DNA of 64,000 bases from Wenzhouxiangella limi (lineage in GTDB: Bacteria; Pseudomonadota; Gammaproteobacteria; Xanthomonadales; Wenzhouxiangellaceae), in contig NZ_JAAGSC010000044.1 in the NCBI RefSeq assembly GCF_010499265.1, forward strand, positions 217,266 through 281,265, in the 5' to 3' direction. Shown piece after piece: positions 56,848 to 64,000 of this stretch (the stretch's first letter is position 1; each line of letters begins with the position of its first letter). A program made the translations under genes and the position numbers. Below the pieces are notes generated by a model. The model searched no databases and was not told where the DNA came from. It worked only from the letters and a program-made list of their open reading frames with translations.

Positions 56848-57825
56848 CTACTGGAACTCGGCCAGAGCGCGCAGGCACCGCTGCAGGTGCGCATCGTCCC
56901 GGCCCGGACCCAGCGTCTCGGGGCCCAGGCGCAGGGTCCACGCGCGCTGCTGCTGGTGAGCGGTCAGGACCCAGGCCGTCAGCACGCCGATGCGTTGCTC
57001 AAGGTCCTGGCCCGGCGTTTGCGCGAGGTCCAGCGCCAGATGGCGTGAGCGCGGCCGGCGCAGTTCGCGCGCCAGCAGGGTGTCGTGACGCTGGCTGGCT
57101 TTCCAGGCGACCCGATGCAGCGGATCCCCCTCGCGCCACTTGCGCAGGCTGTAGAACTCGTCGCCGTCGGCCTGGGGCTGGTCCAGCTGGCCTTCGCGCC
57201 GGCCACCGCCTTCCGGCAGCGGTGGCGGGTTCGTGGCCGGCCGTGGCCAGACCAGAATGGGCCGTTCCGGCCAGAACCAGGACCAGGCTCGAAACAGTCC
57301 GACAGGCTGACAGGTCTGGACGCGACACCGACCGGGTTGCAGCCAGCCGCGGTGATGCGTGGGCAGCGGCAGCTGCACCTCGCTGACGCCGTTTGCGGGG
57401 ATGGAAACGATCTGCTCGTTGTCATCGAGCGCAACTTCCAGGCCCGGTCGGGGCCGGCCTGCGTTGCCGGCCAGGCTGACCAGCAGGAGTGCGCTTTGTC
57501 CGGCAAACACCGGTGCTGCGCCGGTGCGCAGAATGCGCAGGCCTTCGAGATTGCGGTAGGCGATGAGCATGGAGTTCGAGCCCAGCCCGGCGACGATGAA
57601 AGTGGTCAAAAGGCCGAGATTGTTGTTGAAGTTGAGGCTGCCCATCAGCATGGCGAACATCAGCGCGCCGAGCAGCCAGCCGAAGCGGGTCGGCAGAATG
57701 AAGATCTGGCGGTAGCGCAGGGTCAGCGGTGGGCGGGTGGGGCCGCGGCGAACAATCCAGGCGTTGAACCAGCGCCGCGGCAGCCCCTGGGACGGCTGTC
57801 CGGACGCGGAACGGGCGCTGTCCAT
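56848..57825 (-). CDS. DUF58 domain protein
   Basis: 325 residues. Two hydrophobic helices near the start (FGWLLGALMFAMLMGSLNFN, LLTTFIVAGLGSNSMLIAYR) precede the DUF58 core with EFYSLRKWREGDPLHRVAWK and RHLALDLAQTPGQ. DUF58 proteins are adaptors or effectors of MoxR ATPases, with a VWA-like fold. The start ATG shares one base with the moxR stop (TGATG), so the two are coupled. Confidence 0.9.
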   Translation of the reverse strand: MDSARSASGQPSQGLPRRWFNAWIVRRGPTRPPLTLRYRQIFILPTRFGWLLGALMFAMLMGSLNFNNNLGLLTTFIVAGLGSNSMLIAYRNLEGLRILRTGAAPVFAGQSALLLVSLAGNAGRPRPGLEVALDDNEQIVSIPANGVSEVQLPLPTHHRGWLQPGRCRVQTCQPVGLFRAWSWFWPERPILVWPRPATNPPPLPEGGGRREGQLDQPQADGDEFYSLRKWREGDPLHRVAWKASQRHDTLLARELRRPRSRHLALDLAQTPGQDLEQRIGVLTAWVLTAHQQQRAWTLRLGPETLGPGRDDAHLQRCLRALAEFQ

Positions 57826-58787
57826 CAGGGCACGGCGGTGTTGGCGACGATTTCTTCGACGATGCTGCGGCTGTCGAGCCCGGATTCCGGTAGCGGCTGC
57901 AGGCGATGCCCGGCCAGGAACGGAAAGATCTGCTTGACGTTCTCGGGCAGGCAGAAATCCTGGCGTCGGACCAGTGCGTGGGCGCGCGCGGTGCGAATCA
58001 GCGCCAGCGCCGCTCGCGGTGAAAGCCCTGCGCGCAGGCCCGCATGATTCCGCGTGGCGCCGATCAGTGCCTGGATGTAGTCCAGCACCGGTTCGGCCAC
58101 GTGCAGCGCTTCGGCCTGCGCAACCAGGGCCAGCACCCGCTGGCTGTCGAGCTCAGGCTGCAGCGTTTCGAGAAGCTGGCGCCGGTCGGGTTCGACCAGC
58201 AGCCGTCGCTCCTCGGCCGCAGAGGGGTAGCCGATGGAGGTGCGCAGCAAGAAGCGGTCGAGCTGGGAGTCGGGCAGCGGATAGGTGCCGGCCATGTCCA
58301 GCGGATTCTGGGTGGCGATGACGAAAAAGGGCCGGGGCAGGGTGTGGGTCTTGCCGTCCACGGTGACCTGGCCTTCGGCCATCGCTTCAAGCAGGGCAGA
58401 CTGGGTCCGTGGCGTCGCGCGATTGATCTCGTCGGCCAGAACCACGTTGGCAAAGACCGGGCCGGGCCGGAATTCGAAAAGCTCGTCCTGGCGGCGAAAC
58501 ACCGAGACCCCCAGAATGTCGGCCGGCAGCATGTCGTTGGTGAACTGCACCCGCTGCCAGCTGCCGCCGAGAACCAGCGACAACGCCTGGGCCAGGGTGG
58601 TCTTGCCGACCCCGGGCAGATCCTCTATAAGCAGATGGCCGCCGGCCAGCAGGGCCGAAAAGGCGAGCTCGACGACCGCGGGTTTGTCGACGATCACGCC
58701 GTTGACGGCGGCGATCGCCCGCTCAAGATCGCTGTCTGGTGGAGCCTCGGCGCCTGCGGTCGGCGACAGCTCTGGCCGGCTACTCAT
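57825..58787 (-). CDS. moxR: MoxR-family AAA+ ATPase
   Basis: 320 residues. Walker A is DLPGVGKTTLAQAL, Walker B is VVLADEINRATPRTQSALLE, sensor 1 lies in VIATQNPLDMAGTYPLP and the C-terminal lid has GLSPRAALALIRTARAHALV. MoxR ATPases act as chaperones or metal-insertion factors with VWA partners. The start overlaps the phhB end by eight bases, so it is transcribed with phhAB, an unusual partnership. Confidence 0.93.
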   Translation of the reverse strand: MSSRPELSPTAGAEAPPDSDLERAIAAVNGVIVDKPAVVELAFSALLAGGHLLIEDLPGVGKTTLAQALSLVLGGSWQRVQFTNDMLPADILGVSVFRRQDELFEFRPGPVFANVVLADEINRATPRTQSALLEAMAEGQVTVDGKTHTLPRPFFVIATQNPLDMAGTYPLPDSQLDRFLLRTSIGYPSAAEERRLLVEPDRRQLLETLQPELDSQRVLALVAQAEALHVAEPVLDYIQALIGATRNHAGLRAGLSPRAALALIRTARAHALVRRQDFCLPENVKQIFPFLAGHRLQPLPESGLDSRSIVEEIVANTAVP

Positions 58788-59121
58788 CCAGCAGTGCGTT
58801 GAGCTTTGCGGCGCAGATGAAGTCGTTCTCGCTCAGGCCGTCGATGGCGTGCGTGCTGAAGTGCACCAGGCAGAAGTTGTAGCCACCCTCGAAATCCGGA
58901 TGATGGTTTTCCTGGTTGGCCACCCAGGCCATGGCGTTGATGAAGGCCATGGTCTTGTAAAACCCCTTGAACTCGAAGCGACGAAAGATCTGCTTGTGGT
59001 GTTCGTCGACCTGCCAGCCGGGGATCTGTGGCAGCAGCTCTTCGATCCGATCCGGTTGCAGTGGCTCGGTGCCACCTTCGCAGGGTACGCATTTTTTTTC
59101 GGTCAGGCGTTCATTGGCCAT
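58780..59121 (-). CDS. phhB: pterin-4a-carbinolamine dehydratase
   Basis: 113 residues. The DCoH-fold pattern is complete: GWQVDEHHKQIFRRFEFKGF, NAMAWVANQENHHPDFEGGY and CLVHFSTHAIDGLSENDF. It dehydrates 4a-hydroxytetrahydrobiopterin so the cofactor of phenylalanine hydroxylase can be recycled. It starts two bases after the phhA stop, confirming that role. Confidence 0.95.
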   Translation of the reverse strand: MANERLTEKKCVPCEGGTEPLQPDRIEELLPQIPGWQVDEHHKQIFRRFEFKGFYKTMAFINAMAWVANQENHHPDFEGGYNFCLVHFSTHAIDGLSENDFICAAKLNALLDE

Positions 59122-59123
59122 GG

Positions 59124-59924
59124 TTACGCGGCCTCCTTGTGTTTGGGGGGATAGGTGGGTGTGAACTCGCCGAGCACCCGGGCCTGGCGAATGAGCGCAA
59201 GCAGGTCCTCGCGGGCCAGCTTGAACAGGTCATCCATGCGGTCCAGGATGTAGTAGACGGGTTGGAAAATGTCGATTCTGTAGGGTGTGCGCAGCACGTC
59301 GATCGGGTCGAACGGGCGTCTCAGCGGTTCCGGGCTTTCCAGCGCATACTCGGTTTCTCCGGGCGATGAGGCAATGCCGCCGCCGCAAATTCGCACCCCC
59401 TCCGGGGTCTGCAACAGACCGAACTCGACCGTGAACCAGTACAGGCGGGCCAGAAAGATGCGCTCTTCACGGCTGGCGCGGACGCCGGCTTTGCCGTAGG
59501 CCTCGGTGAAGTCGGCGAACGCCTGGTGGGTGAGCATTGTCGCGTGGCCGAAGATCTCGTGGAAGATATCGGGTTCTTTTAGATAGTCCATGTCTTCGCG
59601 CGAGCGAATGAAGGAAGCGGCGGGAAACTTCTTCTCCGACAACAGCTGGAAGAAACGGTCGAAATTGATCAGCGCCGGCACCGGTGCCACGGTCCAGCCG
59701 GTCCTGGCCTGAAGCACTTCTGAGACCTCCGTCGGCTGCGGGACTCGGTCCCGGTGCAGCCCGAGTATGTCCAGCCCGTCCAGAAACGGCTGACAGACGC
59801 GGTTGTCGATGATGCGAATCTGGCGAGCGTACAGGTCAGACCAGACCGCATGCTCCTCTTCGGTGTAGGGGATGATGCCGCGGTCGTCCGGGACCTTGGC
59901 TTGGTAGTCTGACGATTTGGCCAT
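59124..59924 (-). CDS. phhA: phenylalanine-4-hydroxylase
   Basis: 266 residues, the size of the bacterial monomeric enzyme. The iron ligands are in DIFHEIFGHATML (HxxxxH) and the Glu in YWFTVEFGLL; further signatures are NRVCQPFLDGLDIL and RICGGGIASSPGETEYAL. It converts phenylalanine to tyrosine with O2 and tetrahydropterin. It is the first gene of an operon with phhB, moxR, DUF58 and tgpA. No PhhR-type site was identified. Confidence 0.96.
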   Translation of the reverse strand: MAKSSDYQAKVPDDRGIIPYTEEEHAVWSDLYARQIRIIDNRVCQPFLDGLDILGLHRDRVPQPTEVSEVLQARTGWTVAPVPALINFDRFFQLLSEKKFPAASFIRSREDMDYLKEPDIFHEIFGHATMLTHQAFADFTEAYGKAGVRASREERIFLARLYWFTVEFGLLQTPEGVRICGGGIASSPGETEYALESPEPLRRPFDPIDVLRTPYRIDIFQPVYYILDRMDDLFKLAREDLLALIRQARVLGEFTPTYPPKHKEAA

Positions 59925-59986
59925 GTCCGTTCTCCGTAGTGGCAGGTCCCCGATGGTATCACTGCACGGTCAGGGCCCAGGACATG

Positions 59987-60021
59987 GCAAATTTCCTACA
60001 ACGCATAGCAAATTTCCTACA
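59987..60021 (-). repeat. paired TGTAGGAAATTTGC repeats
   Basis: Two exact copies 21 bases apart on the minus strand, upstream of phhA. A similar pair (tgtaggaaatt and tgtaggaatta, 23 bases apart) lies on the island at 20596-20629. Possible regulator sites or the edges of dispersed repeats. Confidence 0.45.
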
Positions 60022-60076
60022 AACCATTGGGATAAATGCCTGATGACCTGCCCGCCATTCTTCGCGCATCATAACC

Positions 60077-60207
60077 ACCAGTTGTTGCTGGTAGGGACCC
60101 TCGCCTTGGCGAGGGGCAGCGGACTCCCCCTCCTCCAATCAAAGGGTTGCTGGTCCCTTTTTGAGGGGGCTTTCAGAGGCGGCGCCTGCGGGCGCCGCCT
60201 TTTTTTG
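60077..60207 (+). ncRNA. candidate structured small RNA ending in a terminator
   Basis: Four successive helices on the plus strand: ACCAG/CTGGT (60077-60092), CCCTCGCC/GGCGAGGG (60098-60115), a CCCCCTC/GAGGGGG stem (60126-60169) enclosing AAAGGG/CCCTTT, and the terminator. A CTCC-rich strand (CCCCCTCCTCC) is complementary to Shine-Dalgarno sequences, as in trans-acting C-rich RNAs. There is no open frame of interest. No known family is recognised; start position is unknown. The NmrA-family gene follows downstream. Confidence 0.5.
60178..60207 (+). terminator. strong intrinsic terminator
   Basis: A perfect 9-bp stem GGCGGCGCC/GGCGCCGCC with a TGCG loop, followed by a run of eight T. No protein gene on the plus strand ends here, so it must terminate a non-coding transcript or a read-through transcript. 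Confidence 0.85.
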
Positions 60208-60254
60208 ATGGTAGGCTGACGGCTGAGTAATCAGGAAATCCGAGACAGTCGACG

Positions 60255-61175
60255 ATGAGCAAGATTTCAAGCCTGGTGGTATTCGGAGCAACCGGTACGC
60301 AGGGGCATCCAGTGGTCGATGCTGCCCTGAGGGCCGGTCTTTCCGTGCGAGCGGTCAGCCGGGATGTCGTCAAGGCTGAAGAAAGCCTGTCCAGCCGCGC
60401 TGAAGTTTGCGAAGCCGACCTGCTCGAGGCGGATTCCGTCCGGCAGGCGATGGCGGGCATGGATGCTGCCTTTTTCTATCTGCCCGTGATGCCGCAGTCT
60501 GCCGAAGCCGAGGCCATGCTCGAGCACGTCATCGCCGCAGCGCGGGCTGCCGGTCTGCAGCGGCTGGTCTTTACGACATCGGCCTGGTGCGGGGAAGCGA
60601 TGCCGCCTGGTCCGTTCGTGAGCGGTTTGCGCGCGGCCTCGGAGCGCGTACTCAACAGCGGCGTCGAGGCGGTCGTGCTGCGACCCACGCTGTACCTGGC
60701 TAACCTGGTTTGGCCCCACATCCTGCGTGAAATCCGTGAACTGGGCCAGCTGACTTATCCGCCGCTGGATTCAGGGCGGCGTTTGAACTGGACGGCAACC
60801 GAAGACCAGGCAAAGCTCGCCGTGGCCGGGCTCGAGGCCGATGTTGCCGGCGAGGTCTTTGATATCGCAAGCCCCGAGCCCGTGACCGGTCCCGAACTTT
60901 GCCGGATGCTGGCGCAGGTTTACCGGCGCGAGGTGCACTACGCCCCCCAGACGGTTGCCGATTTTGCCGAAACGCTGAGCCACATGGCCGCAAGCGCCGA
61001 GGTCGGGCGGTCGGTGGCGGCCTTGTACGAGGGAATCGACCGAATGCCCGAGGACGGCCCGCTGATCGACACCGAGGCGCTGGAACAACGCTTCAAGGTG
61101 CGGTTGACGCCGGTCAGCGAATGGGTGGAACAGCGCATGGGAGCGCTGCTCGACCTGTACGGCCAAAAGATTTAA
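60255..61175 (+). CDS. NmrA-family NAD(P)-binding protein
   Basis: 306 residues. The Rossmann start SSLVVFGATGTQGHPVVDAA has the GxxGxxG loop, followed by RAVSRDVVKAEESLS, the MDAAFFYLPVMPQSA segment and ARAAGLQRLVFTTSAW. It lacks the YxxxK pair of classical dehydrogenases in its usual place, as in NmrA/azoreductase-like atypical SDR proteins, which often act as redox sensors. Substrate unknown. It converges with the stress protein gene. Confidence 0.82.
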   Translation: MSKISSLVVFGATGTQGHPVVDAALRAGLSVRAVSRDVVKAEESLSSRAEVCEADLLEADSVRQAMAGMDAAFFYLPVMPQSAEAEAMLEHVIAAARAAGLQRLVFTTSAWCGEAMPPGPFVSGLRAASERVLNSGVEAVVLRPTLYLANLVWPHILREIRELGQLTYPPLDSGRRLNWTATEDQAKLAVAGLEADVAGEVFDIASPEPVTGPELCRMLAQVYRREVHYAPQTVADFAETLSHMAASAEVGRSVAALYEGIDRMPEDGPLIDTEALEQRFKVRLTPVSEWVEQRMGALLDLYGQKI

Positions 61176-61187
61176 TCGAATCTGGCG

Positions 61188-61640
61188 TTAGTGGATCACG
61201 ATAACCGGGCAGCGGGCCAGACGAACGGTCTTGTCGCTGACGCTGCCCATCAGCAACCCCTGCAGCCGGCCGCGGCCCCGCCGCCCCACCACCAGCATGG
61301 GACGGTCGCACTCGGCGGCGTAGCGCAGCAGGGCTTCGGCCGGATCCCCGCTGAGCAGCACCGGTTCGACCGACACGGCACGCTCACCGGCCTGAGCCAG
61401 AGCCCGATCGAGCACGGCCGCCGCCAGCTCGTATTCGGGGATGCCGCCCGCTGCTTGCTGCACTTCTTCGTAGTCAATGGTGCGGACTTCTCCGGCGCGA
61501 CCGTGGCGAGGGCGGGTTGCGTGAACGATCCGAACCGGCAGGCGCAGGGTTTCGGCCAGTTCCAGGGCGAAGTCCAGCGCCCGGCCGGCGCTCTCGGAAT
61601 CGTCAACGGCAACCAGTACGGAGGTGTGTTGAAAGGGCAT
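61188..61640 (-). CDS. universal stress protein, UspA family
   Basis: 150 residues, one Usp domain. It starts HTSVLVAVDDSESAGRALDF and ends with VGRRGRGRLQGLLMGSVSDK, which carries the ATP-binding G-2x-G-9x-G-S pattern, then KTVRLARCPVIVIH. Such proteins help survival in stress and may bind ATP. Monocistronic as far as can be seen. Confidence 0.92.
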   Translation of the reverse strand: MPFQHTSVLVAVDDSESAGRALDFALELAETLRLPVRIVHATRPRHGRAGEVRTIDYEEVQQAAGGIPEYELAAAVLDRALAQAGERAVSVEPVLLSGDPAEALLRYAAECDRPMLVVGRRGRGRLQGLLMGSVSDKTVRLARCPVIVIH

Positions 61641-61716
61641 CGGCAGGCTCCCGGCAGGGTCGTATCACTGTCGCCATTGTAGCCCCACCGGACCCGGCGG
61701 CCGCGCCGGGCGCACT

Positions 61717-62271
61717 TCAGCTGGCCGCGGCTGTCTCGCGCGCCTGTTCCAGCAGCCGGTCGCGCATGCGGCGGTGGAACGGATCCTCGCCGAACCAGAT
61801 CATGAAGTACTTTTCGGCGTCTTCGCTGTCGTCGCAGCTTTGCAGCAGGCGCTCGTTCAGGTACAAACCCAGCCCTTCTCCGGGCCGGTAGACCACGTCA
61901 TAGCGGTCGCCGGAATCGGCGTCCACGTAGGCATCGGCCAGGCAGCGCAGTGCCTCGGGCAGCTGGTCCGCGCGATCAACGCCCAGGTTGCGGGTCAGCG
62001 TCGAGCGCGCCGATTCGATCAGGTCCTCGCCTTTGAAGTCGCGCGCCAGCTCCAGCGAAAACTGCTTGGGCACGGTCTCGAGGATTTCAGACGCGCTGCT
62101 GCATTGGTCAAGGTACAGATAGGCCGTGCCGACATGAAACAGTCCGGCCACGCGCAGCTCCAGTTCAGCACAGCGCTTGAGATCGCCGGGCTCGGGCGCC
62201 GCCCACGCCAGGCCGCACGACGCGACCAGCAGCAAGGCGGCCAGCGATTGGCTCCAGCTCAGGCGGCTCAC
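61717..62271 (-). CDS. exported chalcone-isomerase-like protein
   Basis: 184 residues with a signal peptide (SLAALLLVASCGLAWA). The mature sequence KRCAELELRVAGLFHVGTAY then QFSLELARDFKGEDLIESAR and GLYLNERLLQSCDDSED fits the chalcone-isomerase-like fold of bacterial periplasmic proteins. In some bacteria these are found with fatty-acid desaturase and cyclopropane/furan lipid genes. Its start overlaps the stop of the preceding NTF2-like gene by four bases. Confidence 0.78.
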   Translation of the reverse strand: MSRLSWSQSLAALLLVASCGLAWAAPEPGDLKRCAELELRVAGLFHVGTAYLYLDQCSSASEILETVPKQFSLELARDFKGEDLIESARSTLTRNLGVDRADQLPEALRCLADAYVDADSGDRYDVVYRPGEGLGLYLNERLLQSCDDSEDAEKYFMIWFGEDPFHRRMRDRLLEQARETAAAS

Positions 62272-62846
62272 ATTGCGCTCCGCGCTCTGCGCACGGCAAA
62301 GCCGACGATCGGCAGATGGGCATACAGGGCATGGCCGCTGTCCCAGAAATCCTGGTGCAGCACGACGCGGCCGGCCTCGTCGAACCTGAGGTGGGTCATG
62401 CCAATGGAGTGCGAGTGAATGTTGCGGCCGGCTGCGCGGGTCCTGAACTCCATGGTCCAGCGCACGAAGACGTCGGACCCGTCGCGTACGATCTGATGAA
62501 CATCGACCGTGCTTTCGCTCAAGTTCGCGCCGGTCTTGGCCATGTAATCGGCAAGATCATCGAGACGGTCGATCGTATGCAACGTGTCGTTGAAAAACAG
62601 CGATTCGGCGTAGGTGTCGCGAAACCGATCGGCGATGTCGGGCGCGGTGAGGTCGTGGAAAGTCGACTGGAACCGCTCCAGGCCGGTATCGATGGCCTCC
62701 GTTGAACCGGGAAATTTGGCCATGGCTTGCTCATAGCCATCCACATCGATCATGGTTGTTGCGCCTCCTCGGCCGCTGCATCCGGCCAGCCCGATGACCA
62801 GCGCCATCAGTAGAACACCGAAAAAAATATGCGTTGACGATTTCAT
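62268..62846 (-). CDS. NTF2/SnoaL-like lipoprotein
   Basis: 192 residues with a lipobox (LMALVIGLAGC). The mature part is a cone-shaped NTF2-like fold: FQSTFHDLTAPDIADRFRDT, DDLADYMAKTGANL, VFVRWTMEFRTRAAGR and VVLHQDFWDSGHALY. Homologous proteins occur in clusters with chalcone-isomerase-like, FAD amine-oxidase and cyclopropane-synthase genes. Coupled (ATGA) to the chalcone-isomerase-like gene. Its role there is unknown. Confidence 0.8.
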   Translation of the reverse strand: MKSSTHIFFGVLLMALVIGLAGCSGRGGATTMIDVDGYEQAMAKFPGSTEAIDTGLERFQSTFHDLTAPDIADRFRDTYAESLFFNDTLHTIDRLDDLADYMAKTGANLSESTVDVHQIVRDGSDVFVRWTMEFRTRAAGRNIHSHSIGMTHLRFDEAGRVVLHQDFWDSGHALYAHLPIVGFAVRRARSAM

Positions 62847-62972
62847 TATGGCAGTTTGCGCCAGCCATCATCACGCGGCAGTGAACGAAACAGGTATTCA
62901 ATTTCACGGTGCATTCATTGGCCGCGCGGCTACCATTGCGCCGGTCCATTCCCCTGCGCTCCGGAAACTCGC

Positions 62973-63893
62973 TTGAAACAAACGCTGCTGACCTGGATAG
63001 ATGCTTCCCGTTATGCCGTGCCCGACGATCGCGACCAGCGTTCGATCGACTGGCTTCGAATCCTGCCCTTTCTTGCCCTGCACCTGGCGTGCCTGGCGGT
63101 CATCTGGGTCGGCGTGTCCTGGGTGGCCGTCGCGGCCTTCGTGGTCAGCTACCTGGTGCGGATGTTTGCGATCACGGCGTTCTACCATCGCTACTTCGCC
63201 CATCGGGCGTTTCGGACCTCGCGCCCGGCGCAGTTCGTTTTCGCCCTGATCGGGGCGGCCGCTACCCAGCGCGGGCCGCTGTGGTGGGCCTCGCATCACC
63301 GCGAGCATCATCGAAGCGCTGACCAGGAATCCGATCCGCACTCGCCGCGGCACGGCTTCCTGTGGAGCCACATGGGATGGTTTTTAAGCCGGCAGCATTT
63401 CACCACCGACGAAGCCCGCATTCCTGACCTGGTGAAATACCCGGAGCTGCGCTGGCTGGATCGCTTTGCGCTGGCGGTGCCCGTGGCGTACGCGGTGTTC
63501 TGGTTCGCGCTCGGATGGATCCTGAATGTGGTCGCGCCCGGACTCGAGACCAGTGGCTGGCAGCTGCTGGTCTGGGGCTATTTCATTTCCACGGTGGTCC
63601 TGATTCATGCAACGCTGACCATCAATTCACTGGCCCACGTCTGGGGCCGGCGACGCTACGCCACCCGCGACGACAGCCGCAACAATTTCTGGCTGGCGCT
63701 GCTGACCCTTGGCGAAGGCTGGCACAACAACCACCATCACTATCCGGGTTCGGCGCGCCAGGGTTTTTACTGGTGGGAGATTGATCTGAGTTTCTACGTG
63801 CTCAAGGCGATGAGCTGGTTCGGCCTGGTCTGGGATCTCAAGCCGGTGCCGCAAAAGATACGCCAGGCCCGGCGCATTCGGGCAGCAACGTGA
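62973..63893 (+). CDS. acyl-CoA/acyl-lipid desaturase
   Basis: 306 residues from a TTG at 62973; no better start precedes the conserved region. The three His boxes are HRYFAHRAF, WWASHHREHHRSAD and EGWHNNHHHYPGSARQG. The pairs of membrane helices around them fit a delta-9-type membrane desaturase with a diiron centre. It introduces a double bond into fatty acyl chains. Its stop overlaps the next gene (GTGA). It diverges from the NTF2-like gene. Confidence 0.9.
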   Translation: MKQTLLTWIDASRYAVPDDRDQRSIDWLRILPFLALHLACLAVIWVGVSWVAVAAFVVSYLVRMFAITAFYHRYFAHRAFRTSRPAQFVFALIGAAATQRGPLWWASHHREHHRSADQESDPHSPRHGFLWSHMGWFLSRQHFTTDEARIPDLVKYPELRWLDRFALAVPVAYAVFWFALGWILNVVAPGLETSGWQLLVWGYFISTVVLIHATLTINSLAHVWGRRRYATRDDSRNNFWLALLTLGEGWHNNHHHYPGSARQGFYWWEIDLSFYVLKAMSWFGLVWDLKPVPQKIRQARRIRAAT

Positions 63894-64000
63894 GGCTGGT
63901 CATCGTCGGGGCCGGCGTGGCCGGCCTCTACGCTGCCTGGCATCTGAGCCGAAAGCATGAGGTCATCGTGCTCGAGGCCGAGGGCCGACTGGGCGGCCAC
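63890..64000 (+). CDS. FAD-dependent oxidoreductase, 3' end outside the window
   Basis: Only 37 residues are in the window. The GTG at 63890 overlaps the desaturase stop. The sequence RLVIVGAGVAGLYAAWHLSR then VIVLEAEGRLGGH is a GxGxxG dinucleotide fold of the amine-oxidase type. In lipid clusters this position is often taken by an oxidoreductase next to DUF1365 and cyclopropane synthase genes, which would lie beyond the window. Confidence 0.8.
   Translation, partial: MRLVIVGAGVAGLYAAWHLSRKHEVIVLEAEGRLGGH

Overview
The window comes from a GC-rich gammaproteobacterium. The core order cinA/pncC-thpR-recA-recX-alaS, mutS next door, a lexA with an Escherichia-type SOS box, NADP-dependent icd and a 7TM-DISM kinase/NarL pair point to the Xanthomonadales/Chromatiales area. 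Secreted proteins with FxDxFE-like ends resemble Wenzhouxiangella-type genomes; that genus-level placement is inference only.

Left chromosomal flank (1-20044): a 5'-truncated MscS-type channel, two lipoproteins (one a YbaY/NlpE/META mosaic), a BCCT osmolyte transporter translationally coupled to an OpuAC-like binding protein, the lytic transglycosylase mltF coupled to an outer-membrane barrel, a patatin/barrel phospholipase, mutS, pncC, thpR, recA, recX, alaS and tRNA-Ser(CGA).

Integrated island (about 20031-42450): the last 14 bases of tRNA-Ser(CGA) recur at 42437-42450 just outside a P4-type tyrosine integrase, which defines attL and attR. From left to right the island holds: (a) a minus-strand run of small genes, including an ADP-ribosyltransferase-like protein and an N-formylglutamate-amidohydrolase-like protein, two of the genes preceded by a repeated hairpin leader; (b) an AT-richer Sel1-repeat protein; (c) a type I-G (former I-U) CRISPR-Cas effector operon cas3-csb3-csb1-csb2 followed by a 6-repeat array, with no cas1/cas2/cas4; (d) a serine recombinase; (e) two modules each pairing a long secreted fibre (collagen-like, or YadA-head-like) with a small TGGFW protein; (f) a terminase-small-subunit-like gene behind a near-consensus SOS box; (g) an integrase operon (int, unknown, AlpA-like, Cys-rich protein, 51-aa protein, Rep-like HTH) linked mostly by ATGA overlaps. 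Integrase + AlpA + Rep + TerS without other capsid genes suggests a phage-satellite-like (PICI-like) element carrying an orphan CRISPR effector; this is the most interesting system in the window.

Right chromosomal flank (42451-64000): an NnrU-like protein, tRNA-Ser(TGA), a divergent sensor kinase/response regulator pair, a secreted beta-helix protein, a SYLF protein, an HDOD/pseudo-receiver/GGDEF protein, icd with two coupled downstream genes, autoregulated lexA, an Slp-like lipoprotein, an operon phhA-phhB-moxR-DUF58-tgpA, a candidate structured small RNA ending in a strong terminator, an NmrA-family protein, a universal stress protein, and a lipid-related cluster (chalcone-isomerase-like, NTF2-like lipoprotein, fatty acid desaturase, start of an FAD oxidoreductase).
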